Assembly: GCF_900129635.1 (NCBI RefSeq)
Contig: NZ_FSRB01000002.1
Coordinates: 2,074,727-2,138,726, forward strand
Direction: 5' to 3'
DNA from: Singulisphaera sp. GP187
GTDB taxonomy: Bacteria; Planctomycetota; Planctomycetia; Isosphaerales; Isosphaeraceae
DNA length: 64,000 nt
The notes under the pieces were generated by a model that was given only the letters and a program-made list of their open reading frames with translations, was not told where the DNA came from and ran no database searches. This document shows, piece after piece, positions 16,581 through 24,432 of this stretch. How positions within the stretch are numbered: position 1 is the first letter of the stretch; each line of letters begins with the position of its first letter. The translations under genes were made by a program, and so were the position numbers.

Positions 16581-18953
16581 ATGACATTTGATAAATTGTT
16601 CAAGCAAGCGACTGGTAATTCACCCTATCCTTATCAACGTCGCCTGGCCACCGCTCCGGAGTTGGCGGAGCTGGTCCGCGTGCCGACTGGGGCGGGTAAG
16701 ACGGCCGGTGCCGTGCTCGCCTGGCTCTGGAGGCGATTCTACGCCGAGGATAAGGTGCGGCGGGCGACCCCGCGCCGGCTGGTTTATTGTCTGCCGATGC
16801 GGGTACTGGTCGAGCAGTCGATTCGCGAGGCGGAGAAATGGCTCCGCGAACTCAAACACGACCGGACCAAGATCAGCGTCCTCATGGGAGGCGCCGAGTC
16901 TGACGACTGGTACCTCGAGCCGGAACGCTCCGCGATCCTCATTGGCACCCAGGATATGTTGCTGTCACGGGCACTTAACCGAGGGTATGCCGCGAGCCGC
17001 TTCCACTGGCCGATCGACTTCGGGTTGCTGAATAACGACTGCCTCTGGGTGTTCGACGAGCCGCAACTGATGGGTAACGGGGTTTCCACCTCAGCGCAAC
17101 TGGCGGGGTTGCGGGCCGCGCTGGGCATGGTTGCCCCCTGCTCGTCGCTCTGGATGTCGGCTACCCTGGAACCGAGCTGGCTCGACACCGTGGATTTCGC
17201 CAAGCAACCGCGTGGCCCCTCGCTCGAGCTCCAGTCAGACGACTTTGACCCGAAATGGCCCCTGAATCAGCGGATGACCGCCGAGAAGACTTTACAGCCC
17301 CTGGGCATTATGGCGACCAGGGACGGGAAAGATGTGGCCCAGCAGGTCGTCAAGAACCACCTTACCGGCACCCAAACGCTGGTGGTGCTCAACACCGTGG
17401 ACCGGGCGAAAGAGGTCTATAAGTCGATTAAGAAAGATAAGTCGGCGCCGACGAATGTGCTCCTCGTCCACTCGCGTTTTCGTCAAAGCGATCGAAAGCG
17501 ATTAAACGAAGAACTTATGGAACCGGCGAAGGACCGTATCATCGTCGCCACTCAAGTTGTGGAGGCGGGTGTTGATATTTCAGTTCAAACGCTTATCACC
17601 GAGTTGGCCCCCTGGTCGAGCCTTGTTCAGCGCATCGGCCGTTGCAACCGCACGGGAGTAGACGGCCCGGGTCGCGTCTTCTGGATTGACCTCGATTCCG
17701 ACAAGCTAGGCGCCCCGTACGAGCCCCCTGCCCTTCGGTTTGCCCGCGAACAATTAGTCAAGCTTATAGGTCAGGATGTCTCGCCGAAAGCACTCGACGT
17801 ATTTAAGAATCACGAGTCGATCACCCTGGACTTCGTTCCCACCCACGTCCTGCGCCGTCGCGACTTGCTCGACCTGTTCGATACGACGCCCGACCTGTCG
17901 GGTAACGACATTGACGTTGCACCCTACATCCGCGGCGATGAGAAAGACAGCGACGTTCAAGTCTACTGGCGGAAGGTTGGCTCTCCTTTTCCGGAAAAAG
18001 ACGCGAAGGTTCCGAACCGCCTCGAACTCTGTCGCGTGCCGATCGGAGCGTTCCGAACATTCCTCAGGAAAGAGAAAAAAGGCAAGAGGCCGGCGGCCTA
18101 TTTGTGGGACCACCTCGACGGAGCGTGGCGGCAAATTCGCGAGTCCGAGCGAGAGGTACACCCCGGGATGACAGTCCTCCTGCCGGCTGTCGCGGGGGGC
18201 TACTCGACGAAGCTTGGTTGGGACGAAGATTCCTCGGAGGCCGTCGAACCGGTGGAACTCGACGATGAGGAACGACCACTCGAGGAGGCCGTCGGCGACG
18301 ACCTGAACTCTTGCGGGCCGGAATACACGATCGCCGAGCATACGGAGCACGTTTGCTCTCAGCTTGATGAGTTCTTGAGTGGACTCGGCGACTTGCCGGA
18401 CGGCTGGTCGGCCCATTTGAGGCGTGCGGCCCGCTGGCATGACCTCGGTAAGGCTCACGACGTGTTCCAAGGCGGCGTGAGGAAGGCCAATCCCTCGCTT
18501 GATTCCCAGAAGCTCTGGGCGAAGTCGGGCAGATCCGGGCGACTGAGCTACGACCGCCCTCACTTCCGGCATGAGCTCGCCTCGGCGCTGGCCGCACTCC
18601 AGCACGGCTTGCCATTCGAGGTGGTCTACCTGATTGCCGCCCATCATGGCAAGGTCCGGTTGAGTATTCGCTCGCTGCCGGACGAGAGACCACCCGACCA
18701 ACCGGGCAGACTCTTCGCCCAAGGAGTCCATGACGGCGACACACTCACCGACGTTGACCTTGGCGACGAGAAGTGTCCGGGGCTGAAGCTCGACCTCTCG
18801 CCGATGCAACTCGGCGGCGCGACCAGTTGGACGGCCCAGGCGCTGGCGCTCCGCGATGCGATCGGCCCGTTCCGCCTCGCCTACATGGAGGCGCTGTTGC
18901 GCTCCGCCGACCTGCTTGCGAGCAAGGAAGAGCGGAAAGGATGGAAGGCGTGA
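16581..18953 (+). CDS. cas3: CRISPR-associated helicase/nuclease Cas3, type I-G
   Basis: This 790-residue protein combines a superfamily 2 helicase at the N-terminus with an HD nuclease at the C-terminus, the reversed order known from type I-G (I-U) Cas3. Helicase motifs are Walker A VPTGAGKT (Lys40), motif II DEPQ (159-162, a variant of DExH), SATL (193-196) and QRIGRCNRTG. HD motifs are EHTEHV, then WHDLGK (His620, Asp621) and FRHELAS. It would unwind and degrade target DNA when recruited by the Cascade-like complex encoded downstream. It overlaps csx17 by 13 bases, so the two are co-transcribed. Confidence 0.95.
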   Translation: MTFDKLFKQATGNSPYPYQRRLATAPELAELVRVPTGAGKTAGAVLAWLWRRFYAEDKVRRATPRRLVYCLPMRVLVEQSIREAEKWLRELKHDRTKISVLMGGAESDDWYLEPERSAILIGTQDMLLSRALNRGYAASRFHWPIDFGLLNNDCLWVFDEPQLMGNGVSTSAQLAGLRAALGMVAPCSSLWMSATLEPSWLDTVDFAKQPRGPSLELQSDDFDPKWPLNQRMTAEKTLQPLGIMATRDGKDVAQQVVKNHLTGTQTLVVLNTVDRAKEVYKSIKKDKSAPTNVLLVHSRFRQSDRKRLNEELMEPAKDRIIVATQVVEAGVDISVQTLITELAPWSSLVQRIGRCNRTGVDGPGRVFWIDLDSDKLGAPYEPPALRFAREQLVKLIGQDVSPKALDVFKNHESITLDFVPTHVLRRRDLLDLFDTTPDLSGNDIDVAPYIRGDEKDSDVQVYWRKVGSPFPEKDAKVPNRLELCRVPIGAFRTFLRKEKKGKRPAAYLWDHLDGAWRQIRESEREVHPGMTVLLPAVAGGYSTKLGWDEDSSEAVEPVELDDEERPLEEAVGDDLNSCGPEYTIAEHTEHVCSQLDEFLSGLGDLPDGWSAHLRRAARWHDLGKAHDVFQGGVRKANPSLDSQKLWAKSGRSGRLSYDRPHFRHELASALAALQHGLPFEVVYLIAAHHGKVRLSIRSLPDERPPDQPGRLFAQGVHDGDTLTDVDLGDEKCPGLKLDLSPMQLGGATSWTAQALALRDAIGPFRLAYMEALLRSADLLASKEERKGWKA

Positions 18954-21205
18954 ACGTCATTGACTTACCCGGCTGCAAGCCCGAGCCGCTGATGAGCTAC
19001 TTGAAGGCCCTCGGTGTGTTTCGTCTCGTGGTCGAACAGGCCGATCCGACGGCCAGCATGGTCTGGCACGGCGGCGTCTGCCGGTTACTGACTACGCTCG
19101 ACCGCGAGGGACTGATTGACTTCTTCGCGAATCAATACAGCCCAACCCCGATCATCGGCCCCTGGGGTGCCCGTTCCGGGTTCTATCCCGGTTCGTCGGA
19201 ATCGTCGGCCCGCGAAGCCCTGAACCAGATCGTCGCCGGCGCCGCAGCGTACCCGCGACTTGCCCCGTTTCGCGACGTGATCGAGGCGGTCCGTGACCTC
19301 CTGCGGGCGAACGGGATGACCGAGAAGGTTCGCGACGATGACAAATTGACGTTGATGCGGCTCTGCCGAAACAACCTTCCTGACGCCCTGCTGCCCTGGC
19401 TCGACGCGGTGTTCATCTTGACCGGCGATTCCCGCAGGTTTCCCCCGCTCCTCGGCACGGGAGGCAACGAAGGGAGCGGAAGTTATGTCTCCATATTCGC
19501 CCAGTTGGTGGCATCGCTCCTGGTCGACGCGACTGATCCGGCAGGGGTGGTCGACGCCCTTTTCGGTGGATTCAGCGCAACGCTCGACGGGATCTCGGTC
19601 GGCCACTTCAGTCCCGGGGCGATTGGCGGCCCGAACTCGTCCCAGGGCTTCGACGGCGGAGGCGGTGCGAATCCCTGGGACTACCTCCTGGCGATCGAAG
19701 GCACGTTGATGTTCGCCGGCGCCACCTCGCGGCGCCTTGGGAGCGATACGGCCGGCAAGGCCGGCTTCCCCTTCTGCGTCGAGCCGATCGCCGTCGGTTA
19801 TGCCTCCGAATCCGACAAGGAAGCGGAGAGCGGAACCCGCGCCGAGTTGTGGCTTCCCCTCTGGTGGAACCAGCCGGTGACCCTCGCCGAGTTGACATAC
19901 TTGTTCACCGAGGGCCGCGTCCAGTTCGGCAGGCGTCAGGCCAGGAACACCATCGAATTTGCCCTGGCAATCAACCTCCTGGGGGTAAGTCGGGGCATCG
20001 ATGCGTTCGTTCGCTACGCGTTCGTGATGCGCAACGGTCTTTCGTACTTCGCGGTCCCCCTCGGCCGCGTTCCGGTCACCCTGAAGCCAGCGGCCAACCT
20101 GTTTCAGGATTCCAACCTGACACAATGGCTCAACAAGTTCCGTTTGGCCTGCCGCGATACTGAAAAGACCCCGGCGCGATACCGGACCGCCCTTCGACAA
20201 ATCGACCAGGCGATTTATGCGTTCTCCACGGGGAGTGAGTCCGACCCACGCGGACTCAACGACGTCCTCCGCGCTCTGGGCCGCGCCGAGCGGGCCCTCT
20301 CAACTGGTCGGCGATTCTGCGAAGACGAAAAGCTTCGCCCACTTCAGCAACTCTCGTCCGAGTGGCTCGAACAGGCCGACGATCAGAGTCCGGAATTTCG
20401 GCTTGCGGTCGCACTCTCCGGAATCGAAGCGAGCGGCAAGGTGGGCTCATTTCGCGTTTTCCTTGAATCCATGGAGGAAATGAGAGAGAGTTCATTTCAA
20501 TGGTCCAAGGATAAGAACAAGACGGCCGTTTGGTCGAACCGCCCGCTCACCGCCAACCTCGCGGCGATGTTCCTCCGCCGGCAGATGGAAGCGTTCCGCG
20601 ACGGCCAGATCGGAATCCCGTTGCGGTCACCCCGTTTCGCAAAACTCGAGGATGTCGTTGCATTTTTGCACGAAACATTTGATGACGACAAATTCGCGGA
20701 CCTCATCTGGGGCCTCGTGGCCATCAATTGGTCGAAAGTGACTCGAATCGATGGTGTCGAATCGGGTGAGGATGCGGCGGTTCCGTTCGATTTTGGCGTG
20801 CCCCGACTCCTCGTCGAGCCCTGGTCAGTTAAGTCGGTTCGTGTCCCTCGACGCCTCATCGAGCCGTGGGGTACCCGCCCGACCGGCTTTCCGTTGCGAT
20901 GGAAGCTGACCAAGGGCGGCGAGCCGAACGCTGTGCTCGACCCCGACGTCTTCCAGGTCCTTGCTTCCGGTCAAGCCGACGCGATCGGTCAGTGCGTGGA
21001 TCGCGCGGCGCGGCGATTGAAGGCGGGTGGCCGGCTCGTCGCTGGTTCACGCAACCGCCGCCTGGCTGGCCGTTCTCTCGCTGTCAGCTCCTCGTTTCGA
21101 GCCGACCGGCTCCTCGCCGCCATGATGTTCCCGCTCTCCCAACCCGACCTTGAGACGGTGGCCAACACCGTGCTCTACCCACCCGAATCGGATGATACGT
21201 TATGA
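18941..21205 (+). CDS. csx17: Type I-G large-subunit protein Csx17 (Cas8-like)
   Basis: A 754-residue protein begins MEGVNVIDLPGCKPEPLMSY, followed by LKALGVFRLV; GCxPxPLxxYLKALG is the Csx17 signature. A glycine-rich segment, GGPNSSQGFDGGGGANPWDY, lies near residue 225-245 and FAGATSRR follows, both common in the family. Csx17 acts as the Cas8-type large subunit of the type I-G effector complex. The start at 18941 lies inside the end of cas3; a GTG at 18950 overlapping the cas3 stop is an alternative with comparable spacing from AAAGG. The stop overlaps the csb1 start (ATGA). Confidence 0.93.
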   Translation: MEGVNVIDLPGCKPEPLMSYLKALGVFRLVVEQADPTASMVWHGGVCRLLTTLDREGLIDFFANQYSPTPIIGPWGARSGFYPGSSESSAREALNQIVAGAAAYPRLAPFRDVIEAVRDLLRANGMTEKVRDDDKLTLMRLCRNNLPDALLPWLDAVFILTGDSRRFPPLLGTGGNEGSGSYVSIFAQLVASLLVDATDPAGVVDALFGGFSATLDGISVGHFSPGAIGGPNSSQGFDGGGGANPWDYLLAIEGTLMFAGATSRRLGSDTAGKAGFPFCVEPIAVGYASESDKEAESGTRAELWLPLWWNQPVTLAELTYLFTEGRVQFGRRQARNTIEFALAINLLGVSRGIDAFVRYAFVMRNGLSYFAVPLGRVPVTLKPAANLFQDSNLTQWLNKFRLACRDTEKTPARYRTALRQIDQAIYAFSTGSESDPRGLNDVLRALGRAERALSTGRRFCEDEKLRPLQQLSSEWLEQADDQSPEFRLAVALSGIEASGKVGSFRVFLESMEEMRESSFQWSKDKNKTAVWSNRPLTANLAAMFLRRQMEAFRDGQIGIPLRSPRFAKLEDVVAFLHETFDDDKFADLIWGLVAINWSKVTRIDGVESGEDAAVPFDFGVPRLLVEPWSVKSVRVPRRLIEPWGTRPTGFPLRWKLTKGGEPNAVLDPDVFQVLASGQADAIGQCVDRAARRLKAGGRLVAGSRNRRLAGRSLAVSSSFRADRLLAAMMFPLSQPDLETVANTVLYPPESDDTL

Positions 21206-22296
21206 GCTTTGATGATGTTTTGAATAACGCTCCACGCATCCTGATCGAGGCCCACCTCAAGCCGGTCGCCGGCACCCGGATCCAGCCGACCGGGTTCCCG
21301 GACCTGGGCGCGGCGCAATATGATGCCCCGGACGACAAAGGCGGCCTCGTCAAGATGCTTCTCGTCGAGTCGGCCCAGTCGATGGCCAACCGGCTCGAGG
21401 CCGTCTGCTGGGATGAGGCCACCGACGACATCGCCCCCGAACTGACCGGACTGCCGTTCGTCGCGGTCAAGCTTTCCGGACTCGGTAATGGCACCGACAT
21501 GACGAGCAGTCTGCTCGAATTCCACCGACTCAACTCTCCCTATATCATGAACGGAACCAGGGATGACGGGAGCGTGTTTGCCGACGTGATCAGGAAAGCG
21601 CTTGGGTTAGGATCGGTGCCGGGAAAAAAGACGTCGAAAAAGGGGGCCGATGCCGCGCCCACCGAGGAAACGACCGGCGAGAAGGAGCGTGTCGAAGTTG
21701 CCGGCGTGGTCAACCTCCGTAAGTTAGCGTCCGTCTGCTTCCAGTATGACCCGAATTCGCTGGTCCATGGCGTCTTCCTCGAGAAGATCGCCGGCCGGTT
21801 GCGCCATCCTCGGGCGCTCTCCGCGTTCATCGAGGCGAGCGGAGTCGAACGCGCCGACAGTGGCGGCGTCAAGTTCGACCGAGTCTTGCCCAGCCCCAAG
21901 GTCGGCGGCGTCGACTCCGCGGGGGGATATGGTAACGTGCCGTTCCATCGCTCCGAGTACACCGCGCGATCGATCACCGCGTTCTTCTCGCTCGACCTGG
22001 CCCAGATCCGTGGTTACGGCCTCCCCGCCGAGGCGACCAAGCTTCTCAAGGTCCTTGCGCTCTGGAAGGTCCGCCGGTTCCTCGACTCCAACATGCGGCT
22101 CCGAACCGCCTGCGAACTCGAGGTCGACGAGAAGGCCGGTGGCATCGAAGTGGTCCGCCCCGAGGACTTCGCGCTCCCTTCGACCAAGGAACTCGCGAAG
22201 GAGCTCACCGATCTCATCAAGAAGTGCAAACCGCATTTCGCCAACCCCACCAAGACGGTCCTGACCTGGAACAAGCCGGTCAGCTCGAAGGAGTGA
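21202..22296 (+). CDS. csb1: Type I-G backbone protein Csb1 (Cas7)
   Basis: This 364-residue RAMP-fold protein matches the GSU0053/Csb1 family: RILIEAHLKPVAGTRIQPTG near the start, then VESAQSMANRLE and SPYIMNG, which are typical landmarks. It would form the helical backbone along the crRNA in the Cascade-like complex. Translation is coupled to csx17 through a four-base ATGA overlap, and csb2 begins six bases after its stop. Confidence 0.94.
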   Translation: MSFDDVLNNAPRILIEAHLKPVAGTRIQPTGFPDLGAAQYDAPDDKGGLVKMLLVESAQSMANRLEAVCWDEATDDIAPELTGLPFVAVKLSGLGNGTDMTSSLLEFHRLNSPYIMNGTRDDGSVFADVIRKALGLGSVPGKKTSKKGADAAPTEETTGEKERVEVAGVVNLRKLASVCFQYDPNSLVHGVFLEKIAGRLRHPRALSAFIEASGVERADSGGVKFDRVLPSPKVGGVDSAGGYGNVPFHRSEYTARSITAFFSLDLAQIRGYGLPAEATKLLKVLALWKVRRFLDSNMRLRTACELEVDEKAGGIEVVRPEDFALPSTKELAKELTDLIKKCKPHFANPTKTVLTWNKPVSSKE

Positions 22297-22302
22297 GCGC
22301 TG

Positions 22303-23904
22303 ATGCCCGTCACATTGACGCTGAATCTCCCGGCCGGTCGATACCACGCAACCCCCTGGGGCCGCCACGTCAACGAAGGTGCCCCTGAGTGGCCGCCCTC
22401 TCCCTGGCGACTCTTGCGGGCCCTCGTCGCCGTCTGGAGGCGGACTTGCCCGGATCTCTCGGAGGAGCAAGTCAGGCGCGTGCTCGAACCCTTGCTCCCC
22501 CCGCCGAGCTTCCAACTCCCGGCGTCACGAGTCGCCCACACCCGGCACTATATGCCGCGGGGGAAGGCCGGACCGGACGACCGCACTCTGGTCTTCGATA
22601 CGTTCGTCGCCATCGACCGCACCCAGCCACTCGTCATCGGCTGGCCGGACGTTGAGCTCCCCCCCGGCGACCGGGCCGTGCTCGCCCAGCTCGTCGCAAA
22701 CCTGACTTCCCTTGGTCGAGCGGAGAGCTGGGCCCATCTCGAGCTGTCGACTTCGACGCCCGACCGCTGGAACTGCCTCCCCGCCGAGCCGTCCGACCCC
22801 AACCCGGTGGCCGTGTTCTGCCCCGACCCGACCACCGCGTTCGGAAATGAATGTTATCCTGTTCACACGGCAAAAATGCTCAAGAATGGGTTCAAGCCGG
22901 GAGACCTCCTCTTCGACTCCCCGCGCTGGCATCTTTGCCTCGACACGCAAACGATCCACGATCGGCAATGGCCTCAAGTGCCCGGAGCGAAATGGGTGAA
23001 CTACTCGATCCGACCCACGCATCAGGAACGGGATCCGCGCGCCAACGTCCCGCACCGCCCGCCGGCAACCTTCGTGCGGTTCGCCCTCGACGGCCCGGTT
23101 TTGCCCCTCGTCACCGACACGATACGACTCGCCGAGCAAGTGCGGGTGCAGCTCTTGCGCCGTTGCAAGTGGCTCCATAAACCCGACGATCCCCGACTCG
23201 CCGTCGCCGACCTCACGACGATCACCCCGGCGTTCTGGGGAAAGGACGAGGATCGCAAACCCCTTACCGGACACCGTCACGCCTTTTTCCTCCCGGTGGA
23301 TGAGGACGGCGACGGCGCTATCGACCACGTCGCCGTTTACGCACCGATGGGTTTCAGTCGCCTGGAGCTTCAAGCGATCGACCGTCTCCGTCGGCTCCAG
23401 TACGGCGATCACGAATTGTCATTTGTCGTCATTGGCCTGGGTGCTCCCGAGGACTTTGCCCGCTCTCGGCTCCTGGGCCCGGCGACGACCTGGGAATCCG
23501 CGACCCCGTTCGTCGTGACCCGCCACCTCAAGCGCCGGGGCCGCAACCGCGACCCGCTCGAATGGACCCAAGGCCCCGACGGTCACGCCTCCTTCGTTCG
23601 CGAAGTCCTCAAAGAGGAACTGGCCCGTCGCGCCGAGATTGACCCGGAAAAGTTCCTTGGCGCCACGATCGAGCCCTCGCCCTCGGGCAATTGCGGGATC
23701 GGGCCGCGGCATATCCGTCCCCTGGAGTTTTACTTGAGCCGTCTCAAGGAAGGTGGCGATGGCGAGCGTCGTCCCCGAGGTCATTTCCGAATCCGCTTCC
23801 CGCACCCGGTCTCGGGCCCGATCGCCCTCGGGCACTCCTGTCACTTCGGTCTCGGCCTTTTCCTCCCGAGGCTTTTGACCTCTGACGACTGCCCCGCTCC
23901 ATAA
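22303..23904 (+). CDS. csb2: Type I-G protein Csb2 (Cas5-Cas6 fusion)
   Basis: A 533-residue protein of the GSU0054/Csb2 family. The N-terminal part has the Cas5-like opening (LNLPAGRYHATPWGRHVNEG, EWPPSPWRLLRALVA). The second half has GHRHAFFLPVDEDGDGAIDH and YAPMGF, and ends with a Cas6-like glycine-rich stretch. In type I-G this fusion both caps the crRNA 5' handle and processes the repeat hairpin. It is the last cas gene; no cas4-cas1 or cas2 follows before the array, unlike many complete type I-G loci. Confidence 0.93.
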   Translation: MPVTLTLNLPAGRYHATPWGRHVNEGAPEWPPSPWRLLRALVAVWRRTCPDLSEEQVRRVLEPLLPPPSFQLPASRVAHTRHYMPRGKAGPDDRTLVFDTFVAIDRTQPLVIGWPDVELPPGDRAVLAQLVANLTSLGRAESWAHLELSTSTPDRWNCLPAEPSDPNPVAVFCPDPTTAFGNECYPVHTAKMLKNGFKPGDLLFDSPRWHLCLDTQTIHDRQWPQVPGAKWVNYSIRPTHQERDPRANVPHRPPATFVRFALDGPVLPLVTDTIRLAEQVRVQLLRRCKWLHKPDDPRLAVADLTTITPAFWGKDEDRKPLTGHRHAFFLPVDEDGDGAIDHVAVYAPMGFSRLELQAIDRLRRLQYGDHELSFVVIGLGAPEDFARSRLLGPATTWESATPFVVTRHLKRRGRNRDPLEWTQGPDGHASFVREVLKEELARRAEIDPEKFLGATIEPSPSGNCGIGPRHIRPLEFYLSRLKEGGDGERRPRGHFRIRFPHPVSGPIALGHSCHFGLGLFLPRLLTSDDCPAP

Positions 23905-24432
23905 ACCTCAACCGACCCGGAAGGGAAGTCGGGGCGGCGAAGCCATTCTTAGGCCACGATCGCCGCCTGTTTCATCCCGACCCTTCTCCATCGTGCTCCA
24001 GGTCTCCGCCCGATCGAAATCCAACGAGCATCCGGCCGGACTCCCCACCGCCTCTGGCGATTCCCCCCCGAATTCGGACTGGCCAGCCCTTCCCGCCCCT
24101 CGCCACGCGACCCGCCGCTTGTTCGCTGGTAACCGGATGATTTGGGCGTCCCGAGCGAGTAACCTCCTTCGTAGGCTTCGGTGCCTGACCACCCGCGAGC
24201 ACGAGGATCGTGAAATCCGCGCCGGCTCCGGGATCGTCTTCAAGCTCTTTGACAATAAGGATTTAAGCGTGAAAATGCCGCCCTAGCCCCTCTCGCAAAC
24301 GATAAGTCGTTTCACCTCATGCCTTTCGGGCAACAAGGCTCGCCCTCGTGTGCGAGCGAGCAACCCAAGAAGAGTCACCTCTCGCAAGATCCCCACTAAC
24401 TCGCTACACTACGAGAGGTTAGGTCCCCGGCC
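23905..24432 (+). promoter_or_regulatory. CRISPR leader region
   Basis: These 528 bases separate csb2 from the first repeat and hold no credible gene. TTGACA at 24249-24254, 16 bases and GAAAAT at 24271-24276 form a possible promoter about 150 bases before the first repeat. It is placed on the leader side because repeat decay is confined to the opposite end of the array and the cas genes adjoin this side. Confidence 0.55.

Noticed and set aside
23993..24286. A 97-codon frame in the CRISPR leader
   Set aside because: No Shine-Dalgarno and no similarity to Cas2, Cas4 or any anti-CRISPR motif that I recognise.
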